Shown: positions 51,482 to 61,105, counted from the first letter of the stretch. The stretch: 64,000 nucleotides of DNA from Candidatus Methylacidiphilales bacterium (GCA_033875315.1 JANRJG010000014.1:51166-115165), one strand, 5' to 3'. Notes: generated from the letters alone by a model not told the origin. A program made the numbers and translations.

Positions 51482-51551
51482 GCAGGAACGCACGTTCGTG
51501 CGAAACGGATGCCTCCCGTCCTTCTTCCGCCAAGAGGGTGCCGACTCCAAC

Positions 51552-53201
51552 ATGAAAGATCCCATTGCCCGCTACCAGGCCCTGATCGAAGTCGCCCGCA
51601 GCATGAGCGGCGTCATGGACCTCGACGCCCTCCTCCACGGCATCCTCAAAAATGCCCGCGAGGTCATGGAGGCCGAGGCCTGTTCCATATTCCTGCCCGA
51701 CCACGACACGGGTGAAATGGTCCTCCACTCCGCCGATTCAGGTGAAGGGGAGGTGGTCGTCACCATCCGTGTGCCCAAGGGCGTGGGCGTGGCTGGCATG
51801 GTTTTCGAATGCAAGAAAACGGTCAACATCCAGGACGCCGACAACGACCCCCGCGTCTACAAGGAGGCCGCCAAAAAAGCCCGCATCCACACCCGCAACA
51901 TGATCTGCGTGCCGTTGCTCAACGGAGGCAATTGCATGGGTGTGATGCAGATCCTCAATGCCATCGGCCGTCCCTGCTTCGATTCCCAGGACGAGGAAAT
52001 CGTCGAGGCCTACGCCGGCCTCATGGCCGCGACCTTGGTGCGCCTCGACGCCGAACGCATCGCGATTGCCGGGGCCCGCGCCCGCCAGGAACTCGAACTG
52101 GCCCGGGAAATCCAGGATTCCTTCCTCCCCCCACCGGTGCGATCCCTCCCCACCTGCCGCATCCGCATGGGTTTCTTCCCCGCGCGGGAAATCGGCGGCG
52201 ATTTTTACTTCGTCCACTCCCTGGACGACCACCGCACCCTCTGCGGGTTGGGCGATGTTTCCGGCAAAGGCGTCCCGGCTGCCCTGACCATGGCCCGTGC
52301 CATCGCGGAAATCCGCGGACTCAAGAGCACCCTCGGCCAGGACCTGGGGGCCTGGGTCACCCATCTGAACCAGATCTTCTGCGAGGGCCTCAGCCAGGGC
52401 CGCTTCATCGGGATGACCTTCCTGTTCACTGATAGCCAGGCCCAGACCATGCAGGTCTGCACCGCAGGGCAGAATCCCCCCGCCCGTTCCAACGCCGGCC
52501 CCTGGATTCCCGCTCCCTGCAAACCCCACCTCCCCCTCGGGATCGTGCCCGGCTTCACTTACCACGCGGAGTCCTTCCCTCTCGTCGCGGGCGAGATGTG
52601 GGCCCTTTTTTCCGACGGCATCACCGAAGCCCGCAACGCCGCCGCGGAGGAACTGACCGAGGCCCGCTTCCTCGCGGCCCTCCCCCAAGGGGCCAATCCC
52701 CCGAAAACGTTCGACGCCATGGTCCATGCGTGGAAGGAATTCGTCGGCACCGCCGCGCCCCACGATGACGCCTCCCTCATGCTTTTCACCTGGCGCGGCA
52801 AAACCCCTCCCGCCTCACTGCAACACCATTGCTGCCTGGAAAACCTCGCCCCGGGCCGGGCCTTCATCGAGGAATGGGCCAAATTCTCCTGCTTCGACGA
52901 TATCTCCGTCGGTCAGATCGTCCTGGCCGTGGATGAAGCCGTGACCAATGTCTACCGCTACGCCTATGGTGAAAAATCCGGCCCCCTCGAATACCAAGTC
53001 GCCATCGAAGACGACCACCTCGTCATCCGTCTCATCGACCAGGGCACACCTGTCGTGCTTGATAAAATCAAGGGCCGCGCGCTTGACGACCTCCGACCCG
53101 GCGGCCTCGGCACCATTCTCTTACAAAACGTCTTCGATTCGACGCAGTACCTGCCCCAATCGGTGGGCACCATCCTGGAGCTGCGCAAAAAAATCCCATA
53201 A
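51552..53201 (+). CDS. GAF-PP2C (RsbU/SpoIIE)-HATPase (RsbW-like) regulator
   Basis: 549 residues starting MKDPIARYQALIEVARS. A GAF domain (about 10-170: LLHGILKNAREVMEAEACSIFL, VGVAGMVFECKKTVNIQDADNDPR) precedes an SpoIIE-type serine phosphatase (AREIQDSFLPPPVRS, FFPAREIGGDFYFV, GDVSGKGVPAALTMA, LFSDGITEARN, HDDASLMLF) and a C-terminal HATPase_c domain (VLAVDEAVTNVYRYAYGE, IRLIDQGTP, GGLGTILLQNVFD), a partner-switch anti-sigma kinase. Both a phosphatase and a kinase in one protein could act on the STAS protein upstream. Start chosen at the GAF-linked Met. Confidence 0.92.
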   Translation: MKDPIARYQALIEVARSMSGVMDLDALLHGILKNAREVMEAEACSIFLPDHDTGEMVLHSADSGEGEVVVTIRVPKGVGVAGMVFECKKTVNIQDADNDPRVYKEAAKKARIHTRNMICVPLLNGGNCMGVMQILNAIGRPCFDSQDEEIVEAYAGLMAATLVRLDAERIAIAGARARQELELAREIQDSFLPPPVRSLPTCRIRMGFFPAREIGGDFYFVHSLDDHRTLCGLGDVSGKGVPAALTMARAIAEIRGLKSTLGQDLGAWVTHLNQIFCEGLSQGRFIGMTFLFTDSQAQTMQVCTAGQNPPARSNAGPWIPAPCKPHLPLGIVPGFTYHAESFPLVAGEMWALFSDGITEARNAAAEELTEARFLAALPQGANPPKTFDAMVHAWKEFVGTAAPHDDASLMLFTWRGKTPPASLQHHCCLENLAPGRAFIEEWAKFSCFDDISVGQIVLAVDEAVTNVYRYAYGEKSGPLEYQVAIEDDHLVIRLIDQGTPVVLDKIKGRALDDLRPGGLGTILLQNVFDSTQYLPQSVGTILELRKKIP

Positions 53202-53302
53202 AAAGGGGTTTAATCCCCTCTGATTTAAGGGATTGCACCACCCATCAAAACTGCTTATTTTTGCCAGAGGATATAACCCACCAACCAACGCAAGGACCCG
53301 GA

Positions 53303-54193
53303 TTGAAGATTCGACTTTGGGGAACACGCGGCAGCATCCCAACGCCCAGCACCAGCTCCTTCGTCACCTCCCGTTACGGAGGCGACACCACATGCGTGTC
53401 CGTGGAGTCCGGCGACAGCATGATCATCATCGACGGAGGTTCCGGCCTGCGCCTCCTCGGTCTGGAACTGGCCCGCCGCAAAACCCCGGTCCACGCCACC
53501 TTTTTCTTCAGCCACGTCCACTGGGATCACATCCAGGGCTTCCCCTTCTTCCTCCCGGCCTTCAAACCCGGCAACAGCTTCGACCTCTACGGACCCCGCC
53601 TCAACCCCACCCCGGGCTTCGTCGGTGGCATTCTTGAAAAGGCCCTCCGCGGCCAACAACAAGACCTCAACTTCCCCGTCGAACTGAAGGACATGCCCGC
53701 CAAGATGAACTTCCGCGACCTCGATCCCGACAGCGTGGTGGAAATCCCCACCTCCATCGGCAAGTTGGTCGTCTCCAATGGCGTCCTTCACCACCCCGGC
53801 GGCTGCTACGGCTACCGCATCGAGGAACACATTGCCGGCCAGCCGGTCAAAATATTCGCTTTCGCCACCGACACAGAACACCTCGACGACCTCGACCCCA
53901 ACGTCCAGAAACTCATCAAAGACGCGGGCCTGATCCTCTACGACGCCCAGTACACCGAGGACGAGTACAACGGGGTCGGCACCATCAGCCACAAGGGCTG
54001 GGGCCATTCCACCTGGCAATGGGGTTTGAAAGAAGGCCGGACCGCCGGGGTCAAACACATCCTCCTCCACCACCACGACCCCCTCCACGACGACGATGCC
54101 GTGAGTGCCATCGAAAGCGCTGCCAAGGAAGCCGGTGCCAAGTTGGGCATCAAGGTCGAAGCCGCCGTCCAGGGCACGGAATACGTGCTTTAA
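53303..54193 (+). CDS. MBL-fold metallo-hydrolase
   Basis: 296 residues from a TTG with AAGGA 8 nt upstream, giving (M)KIRLWGTRGSIPTPS, the usual start of this subgroup; an in-frame TTG 42 bp upstream is less conserved. Motifs: MIIIDGGSGLRLLG, FFFSHVHWDHIQGFPFF (HxHxDH), FATDTEHLDD and a C-terminal HILLHHHDPLHDDD. PhnP/RNase Z-like and cyclic-phosphodiesterase relatives share this opening. Soluble. Substrate unknown. Confidence 0.85.
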   Translation: MKIRLWGTRGSIPTPSTSSFVTSRYGGDTTCVSVESGDSMIIIDGGSGLRLLGLELARRKTPVHATFFFSHVHWDHIQGFPFFLPAFKPGNSFDLYGPRLNPTPGFVGGILEKALRGQQQDLNFPVELKDMPAKMNFRDLDPDSVVEIPTSIGKLVVSNGVLHHPGGCYGYRIEEHIAGQPVKIFAFATDTEHLDDLDPNVQKLIKDAGLILYDAQYTEDEYNGVGTISHKGWGHSTWQWGLKEGRTAGVKHILLHHHDPLHDDDAVSAIESAAKEAGAKLGIKVEAAVQGTEYVL

Positions 54194-54281
54194 TCCCGTA
54201 TCATTTAAACCCGCAGGTGCTCGTGCCGCTTGACGGAGTTGACTTGTTTCCCGCCTTTCCCCTACCCTTTTCTACTACTTC

Positions 54282-54353
54282 GCACCGTTAGCTTAGCGGT
54301 AGAGCGTCCGCTTCACACGCGGAAGGTCGCTGGTTCGATCCCAGCACGGTGCA
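54282..54353 (+). tRNA. tRNA-Val (anticodon CAC)
   Basis: Cloverleaf of 72 nt: acceptor arms GCACCGT and ACGGTGC pair perfectly; D-arm GCTTAGCGGTAGAGC; anticodon arm TCCGC-TTCACAC-GCGGA; T-arm GCTGG-TTCGATC-CCAGC; discriminator A. The 3' CCA is not encoded. Valine by anticodon CAC (reads GUG). Confidence 0.95.
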
Positions 54354-54467
54354 CACCCATTTCTTGCCCTTCATCATTCTTCAACTGGCCCCTGCTTTCC
54401 GTCTTCCTATTGTCCAGCGCCCCCCGAATCCGATTTCCCTTTGCGAACTACACGGTAAACTCTTCCC

Positions 54468-54908
54468 ATGAAAATTGCCCTCGCCGCCGACCATGGTGGC
54501 TTCGAACTCAAGGAAAAACTCAAGGGCTCGCTCATCGCCCAAGGCCATGAGGTCCTTGATTTCGGACCCGATCACTATGACAAACAGGACGACTACCCCG
54601 ACTTCGGCAAACCCGCGGCCCAGGCCGTTTCCCAGGGCAAAGCCGACCGCGGCATTCTGATGTGCAACAACGGCATCGGCATGTCCATCCTGGCCAACAA
54701 AAACCCCGGAGTGCGTGCTGCGGTCGTTTACAACGAAAACTCCGCCCGCGACACCCGCGAGCACCATGACTCCAACGTCCTCTGTCTCGGCGGCCAGGAA
54801 TTCCCCCCGGAACGTCTGCTCGGTTTCATCGACATCTGGCTGAAGACCCCCTTCGCCGGCGGCCGCCATGAGCGTCGCATGGAAAAAATCCGCGCCTTGG
54901 AAACGTAA
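54468..54908 (+). CDS. rpiB: Ribose-5-phosphate isomerase B
   Basis: 146 residues, family size. MKIALAADHGGFELKEKL is the phosphate-binding N-terminus, then HYDKQDDYPDFGKPAAQAV and the ILMCNNGIGMSILANKNPGVRAAVVYN region with the catalytic-base cysteine; the common CGTGIGMS is CNNGIGMS here. HDSNVLCLGGQEF follows. Interconverts ribose- and ribulose-5-phosphate in the pentose phosphate pathway. Monocistronic after the tRNA. Confidence 0.93.
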   Translation: MKIALAADHGGFELKEKLKGSLIAQGHEVLDFGPDHYDKQDDYPDFGKPAAQAVSQGKADRGILMCNNGIGMSILANKNPGVRAAVVYNENSARDTREHHDSNVLCLGGQEFPPERLLGFIDIWLKTPFAGGRHERRMEKIRALET

Positions 54909-55194
54909 ACGCTCGAGAAAAACCCAAGCTTTCCTCCGCATCTCAGTGCGAGAAGATCGACCCTTCCCCATCTCGAATGGAGAATTAGAGCGCTTGGCGT
55001 TTAATTAGCAGTGGTTTCAACTCGTTTCTCTTATTTGCTCTTGTGCGCGTTCTCTTTAATCCAGAGCGGGCGGGAACGAACCGATGATTGAACAGCAAAC
55101 GCTCTGGGCGAAGTGGCAACCCAAGATCTCCAGATGGCTTTCTGATCTCCGGCGCGGGCACGCTTGGTTACGGACAATCTCTCCGATTCTCAAC
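54909..55194. other. 286-bp intergenic region
   Basis: AT-richer than the surroundings. No supported gene, hairpin or RNA is visible; a 74-codon plus-strand frame overlapping into the next gene has no recognisable features. Confidence 0.5.
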
Positions 55195-55848
55195 TTATTC
55201 AGCAAAACCGCCTTCTTGGAAAAATAGCAACCCGAGGAATTTCATGGAGCGTAGCTTGCTTCTGTCAAGGATCGTTGAGAGGCCGATGCTCAAGGGATGG
55301 GTTTTGATTTGAACCAATAGATCCGCCAATCCGAGCTTCAAACGGCCCGATCCACCCGGGGAAAGATTGGCTCTTGTGACCGGATGGATGGTCGAACCGG
55401 GCGGGTAGGTGTAAAGCCGGCACAGCCTTCGATTGTTGGTTTTCTCAGTCTGGAGATTGCCCGATTTGATACTCTGTTCCCGGTAAAGAATGTTATGCAA
55501 ACAGGCCGCATAATCTGGGACAAAACAATGCCAGAACAACGTATAGGGCTCGAGAAGGCCGGCCAGATCGGCGAGCAATTCTTCCCTGAAAGCGGGTTCG
55601 CACAGGCGCGCATCTCCCAGAATCAGATTTTTTCTGAGTTTGAGGACTTCGTGGATGGCTGCGCGATAACGGCAGTTGCGGAAATAGCCCTCATGGTTGA
55701 GGGCATTGTCCATAAAATCATCAAAACACACAAAATCGGTTTGTTCTTTTTGCTTTTTGATGAAGGTGGTTTTGCCTGAACCGTGCAAACCAGCCAACAG
55801 AAGGATCCGGGGTGCTTCTGGAAAAGCATCGGTGTTGTTTGTGCTCAT
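55195..55848 (-). CDS. P-loop ATPase/kinase-like protein
   Basis: 217 residues. Walker A is LLLAGLHGSGKTTFIKKQ and an early aspartate pair (CFDDF) follows, as in polynucleotide kinase/zeta-toxin-type small kinases. The middle is rich in aromatic and Cys residues (YTLFWHCFVPDYAACLHNILYRE), and THPLSIGLSTILDRSKLR begins the tail. By eye its base composition is AT-richer than the flanks, suggesting recent acquisition. No antitoxin-like partner is adjacent. Substrate unknown. Confidence 0.7.
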   Translation of the reverse strand: MSTNNTDAFPEAPRILLLAGLHGSGKTTFIKKQKEQTDFVCFDDFMDNALNHEGYFRNCRYRAAIHEVLKLRKNLILGDARLCEPAFREELLADLAGLLEPYTLFWHCFVPDYAACLHNILYREQSIKSGNLQTEKTNNRRLCRLYTYPPGSTIHPVTRANLSPGGSGRLKLGLADLLVQIKTHPLSIGLSTILDRSKLRSMKFLGLLFFQEGGFAE

Positions 55849-56110
55849 GGGGCAGTTTCTGATTAAAGTTGAAGCGATCAGTAAAAAAGAGAGCGTTGGG
55901 GGTTCTTGTGTAACTTCCGTGATTTTTGATTAATGGGACTTTGCCATGGGGACGGGATGCAAAACACTGCTTTTTTTCAAAAGGAAGTCGGATTGACCGA
56001 GTCCAAGGGAATTTCCGGTGCACACACGCCAGCCGACCCCAAAAACGTCAAGAAAAGCCGGAAAAGGGCAATCCAGACTCAAAAGGCTCCCCTGACCTCC
56101 TTTGCAGACT
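55849..56110. other. Intergenic region
   Basis: AT-rich, no gene or RNA recognised. It presumably contains the kinase promoter. Confidence 0.45.
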
Positions 56111-56138
56111 GTCGCCACGAAGGTGAGTTCGTGGCGAC
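56111..56138. terminator. Perfect 11-bp stem hairpin
   Basis: GTCGCCACGAA and TTCGTGGCGAC around GGTGAG, 7 bp from the aminopeptidase stop. A U-tract is absent, so an intrinsic terminator is uncertain. It may protect the mRNA 3' end or act on either strand. Confidence 0.55.
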
Positions 56139-56145
56139 AAGCACT

Positions 56146-57267
56146 TCACTTCTTCCCCAAAATCCGGTCCGGATTAAGCGCCTTCAATTCCGGCGTGGTG
56201 AAGATCCCGTCCTTGCGGATGAGTTTCCCGTCGAACCACACTTCGCCCCCGCCGTAGTCCTTGCGCTGGATGCAGACCATGTCCCAGTGGACCTGGGAAC
56301 GGTTGCCGTTGTCCGCTTCCTCGTAGGCCTGCCCGGGGGTGAAGTGGAACGACCCGGCGATCTTCTCATCAAAGAGGATGTCCCGCATCGGGTGCAGGAT
56401 GTGGGGATTGAAGCCTAGGGAAAATTCCCCGATGTAACGCGCCCCGGCGTCGGAATCGAGGATCTCGTTCAAACGCTTCGTGTTGTTGCTCGTCGCCTCC
56501 ACCACTTTGCCCTTGGAAAACTTCAGGCAGATGTTGTCGAAGGAAACCCCCTGGTAGAGCGACGGCGCGTTGAAGCTGACCTGGCCTTCGACACTGTCCT
56601 TGACCGGACAGGAATAGACTTCGCCGTCGGGGATGTTGCGTTCACCGCCGCAGATGACCGCGCCGATGTCCTTGATGGAAAAGCGCAGGTCCGTGCCCGG
56701 CCCCTTGAGATGGACACGGTCGGTCTTGGCCATCAACCGTTGCAGGGCCTGCATCCCCGGGACCATCTTCCGGTAGTCGAGCGTGCAGACGCGGAAGTAG
56801 AAGTCCTCGAACTGTTCCGTACTGATCTGCGCCTGCTGGGCCATGGCCGGGGTCGGCCAGCGCAGGACGACCCACTTGGTCTTCTTGATCCGCCAATCCA
56901 TCACCGGGCGGAGGATCTTCCCGGCCAGTTTCATTTTCTCGGAAGGGATGTCGGAGGACTCGAAGATGTTGTGCGAGCCGCGCAGGGCGATGTAGGCCTG
57001 CATGCCTTTCATCCGCTGCAATTCGATCCGGCCGCCGAACTTCAGCTGTTCCTCCGTGATCCCAAGCATCACGGCCCGTCCCACCCGCGCATGGTGTTGC
57101 TGCACATACGGGATGGCGCCGCGCTTGTAGACCGCGCGCACCAAGGCCACCACCATCTCGTCGGGAATATCGAAGGCATCGATCAATACCTTTTCCCCTT
57201 TTTTCAAATCGGTGGAGTATCCGGTCAAGACTTCGGCCAAACGGTCAAAACGGGTGTCGGAGAGCAT
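56146..57267 (-). CDS. M29-family aminopeptidase
   Basis: 373 residues. [33 protein letters not shown] opening, then [35 protein letters not shown] (first metal-ligand region), [15 protein letters not shown] ([13 protein letters not shown]), [35 protein letters not shown] with GSFHF and VHWDM, the two histidine ligands, and [13 protein letters not shown]. Cytosolic broad-specificity aminopeptidase using two divalent metals. It is a distant relative of the 11283 protein. Confidence 0.92.
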   Translation of the reverse strand: MLSDTRFDRLAEVLTGYSTDLKKGEKVLIDAFDIPDEMVVALVRAVYKRGAIPYVQQHHARVGRAVMLGITEEQLKFGGRIELQRMKGMQAYIALRGSHNIFESSDIPSEKMKLAGKILRPVMDWRIKKTKWVVLRWPTPAMAQQAQISTEQFEDFYFRVCTLDYRKMVPGMQALQRLMAKTDRVHLKGPGTDLRFSIKDIGAVICGGERNIPDGEVYSCPVKDSVEGQVSFNAPSLYQGVSFDNICLKFSKGKVVEATSNNTKRLNEILDSDAGARYIGEFSLGFNPHILHPMRDILFDEKIAGSFHFTPGQAYEEADNGNRSQVHWDMVCIQRKDYGGGEVWFDGKLIRKDGIFTTPELKALNPDRILGKK

Positions 57268-57367
57268 CCCGAAAAAGTAACCCGGCCCCGGAGGGTGGCA
57301 AGTGGGAAGGGTCCATGGCTTTTCCCGGCATCGACAGTCCCCTTCTCTGGTCTATGATGATGATTGT

Positions 57368-57910
57368 ATGAAATCGATGGCCGCCACCCTGGTTCTCCTA
57401 CCCACCTTGATGCTTTCGCCGGTCCCCCTCCGGGCCGCTGATAAAAAAGCCCCGGCCACCACGCCACCCACGGCCCCTGCCACCCTCGAGGCCACCTTGT
57501 CGGGCACGGCCACCATCGAGCTGCGCAGCGACGTCAAACAATACCTGGCCGGGCTGGAACTCGTTCTGGTCCCGGAACCCGCCGCCGCCGAGATCAAAAA
57601 AGTCCGCGAGGAACGCTGGCGCGAGCGGGCCTCCCGCTTCCGTTTCAACGACGGCTTCAACAACCTCGACCTCCAGGCCATCGGGGTGGAAGCCATCCGC
57701 CATGAAATCGCCCGCGCCACGGTCGATGCCTCGGGCAAATACCAATTCAAGGCCCTCAAGCCCGGTTCTTACAGGATCTACGGCCAATACAAAAGCCACT
57801 ACGCCGCCGGTTATTGGCTCATCCCCGTGGTGATCAAAAAAGCCGGGGAGGCCGTGACCCTCGACATCCACAATGGCAACTTCGCCGAAGTTTATAATTA
57901 TCAGAAGTAG
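57368..57910 (+). CDS. Exported carboxypeptidase-regulatory-like protein
   Basis: 180 residues from MKSMAATLVLLPTLMLSPVPLRA, a signal peptide. A Pro/Thr-rich segment (KKAPATTPPTAPATLEA) leads to a beta-sandwich: ATIELRSDVKQYLAGLELVLVPE, RATVDASGKYQFKALKPGSYRIYGQYK and AGEAVTLDIHNGNFAEVYNYQ, the carboxypeptidase-regulatory/transthyretin-like pattern. Binding role inferred. Nine bp separate it from bioF, so it could be read in the same transcript. Confidence 0.75.
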   Translation: MKSMAATLVLLPTLMLSPVPLRAADKKAPATTPPTAPATLEATLSGTATIELRSDVKQYLAGLELVLVPEPAAAEIKKVREERWRERASRFRFNDGFNNLDLQAIGVEAIRHEIARATVDASGKYQFKALKPGSYRIYGQYKSHYAAGYWLIPVVIKKAGEAVTLDIHNGNFAEVYNYQK

Positions 57911-57919
57911 CCGTCCGCG

Positions 57920-59062
57920 ATGACCTTCGACCTCTGGTTACAGAACGAACTCCGTCTTGATGCCGAGCAGGAGCTGACCCGGGAGTTGCGCGTCCTGCCC
58001 GCTGGAACCGTCCTCTTTTCCACCAACGATTACCTTGGGCTCTCCTCCCACCGCAAAGTGCGGGAGGCGGCACTGGCGGCACTGGATGACGCCCCGGTCG
58101 GCGCCCGCGCCGCCCGCACCCTCTCGGGCAACCAATTCCCTCACGCTCTTTTGGAAGAAAAGATCGCCGCCCTGAAACACAGTGCCCGGGCCCTTCTTTT
58201 TACCAGTGGTTACGCAGCCGCTTGCGGCACCCTCCCCTCCCTGGCCGGACCGGGCGACACCGTCATCCTCGACAAAAAAGCCCATGCCTGCCTGCTCGAC
58301 GGGGCCCGGCTATCCGGAGCCACGCTGCGCGTCTTCGAACACAACCAGCCCGGTCACCTGGAGGACATCTGCCGCTGGACCCGCGAGAAAGAAGCCGGCG
58401 CGCGCATCCTCATCGTGGTCGAGTCGGTCTATTCCATGGACGGCGATACCGCGCCTTTGTCGGCGATTTGCGACATCAAAGAACGTTACGGCGCCTGGCT
58501 GATGGTGGACGAGGCCCATGCCACCGGCGTCTTTGGGGCGGAAGGTCGCGGCCTGTGCAACGAGCCCCAAATCCAGGGCCGGGTTGAAGTGCAGATGGGC
58601 ACGCTGGGCAAGGCCCTCGGCACCGCCGGAGGATTCATCACCGGATCCAATGCCCTGATCGAACTGCTGGTCAACCGGGCCCGCTCGTTCCTCTTCACCA
58701 CCGCACCACCCCCCGCGCTGGCGGCCGCCGCGGCCGCGGCGGTGGACCTTGTCCTTTCCAAAGAAGGCCACGAACTGCGGCTGCGCCTGGCCCGTCATTT
58801 GGAACAACTCCTGCACGCCCTCCCGGCTTTGAAGATACACAGTCCGATTGTTCCCGTGCCGGTGGGCCAGGAAGCCGAAGCCACCCGCTGGTCGGAAACC
58901 CTCTTGGAGAAAGGGATCTATGTTCCAGCCGTCCGGTCACCAACTGTCGCCAAAGGCGACGCCCGCCTGCGCATTTCCCTCACTGCCGCCCACCGCGAAG
59001 AAGACATCCTCTCCCTGGCCTCGCACCTCAGGCCCCTGATGGGGAGTTCAGGAAAACCATGA
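57920..59062 (+). CDS. bioF: 8-amino-7-oxononanoate synthase (BioF)
   Basis: 380 residues. PLP-dependent condensation of pimeloyl-thioester with alanine in biotin synthesis. LFSTNDYLGLSSH, ARAARTLSGNQFPHALLEEKIA, LDKKAHACLLDGARLSGA, VVESVYSMDGDTAPL, MVDEAHATGVFG and QMGTLGKALGTAGGF (Schiff-base Lys) are diagnostic. The stop overlaps the bioA start by 4 bp. bioB and bioC/H are not in the window. Confidence 0.92.
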   Translation: MTFDLWLQNELRLDAEQELTRELRVLPAGTVLFSTNDYLGLSSHRKVREAALAALDDAPVGARAARTLSGNQFPHALLEEKIAALKHSARALLFTSGYAAACGTLPSLAGPGDTVILDKKAHACLLDGARLSGATLRVFEHNQPGHLEDICRWTREKEAGARILIVVESVYSMDGDTAPLSAICDIKERYGAWLMVDEAHATGVFGAEGRGLCNEPQIQGRVEVQMGTLGKALGTAGGFITGSNALIELLVNRARSFLFTTAPPPALAAAAAAAVDLVLSKEGHELRLRLARHLEQLLHALPALKIHSPIVPVPVGQEAEATRWSETLLEKGIYVPAVRSPTVAKGDARLRISLTAAHREEDILSLASHLRPLMGSSGKP

Positions 59063-60441
59063 ATGTTCCCGAAATCGCATTGGACAAAGCCCACGTCTGG
59101 CACCCGTTCACCCCGAACGACCTCTGGCTCGATTCGACTTTCGAGCCGATCGTCATTGCCTCCGGCGAAGGGGCCAAACTCACCGACACCGCAGGGCGGT
59201 GCTATCTGGACGGCAATTCCTCCATCTGGACCAACCTCCACGGCCACCGCCGCCCAGAAATCAACCAGGCCATCCTCGATCAGTTGGGCCGCGTTGCCCA
59301 CAGCTCCTTCCTCGGCCTGACCAACCTGCCCGCCCCGCAACTGGCCGCCCGTCTGGCCACGTTGGCCGGACCTCCCCTGACGCGCGCCTTTTTCTCCGAC
59401 GACGGGTCCACCGCCATGGAAGCAGCCCTCAAAATCGCCTACCAATTCTTCCAGCAAAACGGCCAGCCCCGGCGCAAGACCTTCCTCTCCCTCGGTTCGG
59501 CCTACCACGGCGACACCGTGGGAGCCATGAGTCTGGGCCACAGCCCGCTCTTCCATCATGTCTACCGCGACATCGTTTTCGAAACCAAGCCCGTCATGCC
59601 CCCGGCCTGCTACCGCTGCCCGTTCAACCGCGCCGCCCCGGAGAAGACCGATGCCCGCACCACCCGCCAGTGCCAATGGGAATGCGTTGGCGAAGCCGAG
59701 AAAGCCTTTGCCTCCACCGGCGAAACTGCGGCGGGCTGGGTCCTCGAACCCCGCGTCCAGGGTGCCGCGGGGTTCTTCATGCACCCGGAGGGCTACCTGC
59801 AAAAGACCACCGCCCTGGCCCGCCAGCACGGCGCCCTCGTCATTCTCGACGAGGTCATGACCGGCTTCGGTCGCACCGGCCCGCTTTTTGCCTATCAAAA
59901 AGAAAACATTCAACCCGACCTGCTGGCCCTGGCCAAGGGCCTGAGCGGCGGATACCTACCCTTGGCCGCCACTCTGGCGACGGAAACACTTTTCCAGGGT
60001 TTCGGCGGCGGCCCGGAAAGGACTTTTTTCCACGGCCACAGCTACACCGGAAACGCCCTCGGTTGCGCCGCCGCCCTGGCCAGCCTCGATTTGCTCGAAT
60101 CCACCCACCACGCCTCCCACCGCGACGCCCGGGCCCGGACCTTGGCAACCTTGGCCAAGGATTTCTGGGCCCTTCCGCAAGTGGGCGATGTCCGGCAGGA
60201 AGGAAGCATCCTGGCGGTTGAGTTGGTCGAGGATTTTCACACCCGCAGACCCTTCGACCCGGCGAAACGTCTGGGGGCTAGAGTCTGCCAGCGCGCCCTC
60301 CATCATGGCCTCCTCACCCGCCCGGTGGGTGATGTTCTCCTCCTCATGCCGCCCTACTGCACCACCGATGCCGAACTGGAGCAAATGGTCCACGCCCTGA
60401 TCCTCAGCATCCGCGAGACAATCCAGGGCCCATGTGCTTGA
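59059..60441 (+). CDS. bioA: Adenosylmethionine-8-amino-7-oxononanoate aminotransferase (BioA)
   Basis: 460 residues. Uses SAM as amino donor to make 7,8-diaminopelargonate. DKAHVWHPFTPNDLWLD is the BioA opening. FSDDGSTAMEAALKIAYQ, SLGSAYHGDTVGAMS, ILDEVMTGFGRTG and ALAKGLSGGYLPLA (PLP Lys) place it in class III aminotransferases; FFHGHSYTGNALGCAAALAS follows. Middle gene of bioF-A-D. Confidence 0.93.
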   Translation: MNVPEIALDKAHVWHPFTPNDLWLDSTFEPIVIASGEGAKLTDTAGRCYLDGNSSIWTNLHGHRRPEINQAILDQLGRVAHSSFLGLTNLPAPQLAARLATLAGPPLTRAFFSDDGSTAMEAALKIAYQFFQQNGQPRRKTFLSLGSAYHGDTVGAMSLGHSPLFHHVYRDIVFETKPVMPPACYRCPFNRAAPEKTDARTTRQCQWECVGEAEKAFASTGETAAGWVLEPRVQGAAGFFMHPEGYLQKTTALARQHGALVILDEVMTGFGRTGPLFAYQKENIQPDLLALAKGLSGGYLPLAATLATETLFQGFGGGPERTFFHGHSYTGNALGCAAALASLDLLESTHHASHRDARARTLATLAKDFWALPQVGDVRQEGSILAVELVEDFHTRRPFDPAKRLGARVCQRALHHGLLTRPVGDVLLLMPPYCTTDAELEQMVHALILSIRETIQGPCA

Positions 60442-60448
60442 CTCTTCC

Positions 60449-61105
60449 ATGGCCCTGAACGGATTTTTCATCACCGGCACCGACACCGGTGTGGGCAAGA
60501 CCTGGTTCACCGCGGGCCTGACGCGGGCCCTGCGCATGCGCGGGCTTCCCGCACTTGGCCTGAAGCCCATCCTCTGTGGCGAGCGCACCGACGCCGAAAT
60601 GCTGGCCGCAGCCAACAACGAAACACTCACCCTGAACGAAATCAACCCGGTGTGGTGGAAACCTCCGGTCGCCCCCTACACCGCCGCGGTCATCGAGGAC
60701 CGCCCCTTCGACTTCGCTCCCATCCGCGAAACCCTGGCCAGACTGGCCGCCACCCATCCGGGCCCCTTCCTCATCGAGGCGGTGGGTGGATGGTTGGTGC
60801 CCATCACCCGTGAGATTTCCGTGCGGGAATGGGCCCAAGAACTTGGCCTGCCCGTCCTGGTCGTCTGCCGCGCCGCTTTGGGCACGCTCAACCACACCCG
60901 GCTCACGGTGGAAAGCATCCGGTCCTCCGGCCTCCCCCTTACAGGACTGGTCATGAACGCACATGGAACCGCGGAGGACGATCTGGCCGCACAGACCAAC
61001 CCTGCCATCCTCGAGGATCTGACCAACCTCCCGGTCTGGAGTGTGCACGATGAATCCGACCTGGCCGCCCCCCCTCCTTGGATCTTTCCCCGATCCCCAT
61101 CCTGA
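60449..61105 (+). CDS. bioD: Dethiobiotin synthetase (BioD)
   Basis: 218 residues from MALNGFFITGTDTGVGKTWF, a P-loop; a GTG at 60434 overlapping bioA is an alternative. GLKPILCGERTDAEML (substrate Lys), FLIEAVGGWLVPI and LVVCRAALGTLNHTRLTVESI follow the family. Closes the ureido ring of dethiobiotin using CO2 and ATP. The usual GGxLVP is AVGGWLVP. Third gene of the cluster. A weak hairpin (TTGGCT/AGCCAA at 61141-61155) lies downstream. Confidence 0.9.
   Translation: MALNGFFITGTDTGVGKTWFTAGLTRALRMRGLPALGLKPILCGERTDAEMLAAANNETLTLNEINPVWWKPPVAPYTAAVIEDRPFDFAPIRETLARLAATHPGPFLIEAVGGWLVPITREISVREWAQELGLPVLVVCRAALGTLNHTRLTVESIRSSGLPLTGLVMNAHGTAEDDLAAQTNPAILEDLTNLPVWSVHDESDLAAPPPWIFPRSPS

Noticed and set aside
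53204..53219. AGGGG/CCCCT hairpin after the RsbU-like gene
   Set aside because: A 5-bp stem without a clear T-run; not sufficient to list as a terminator.
55088..55312. A 74-codon plus-strand frame near the kinase gene
   Set aside because: No ribosome site, no recognisable features, and it overlaps the 3' end of the kinase gene.
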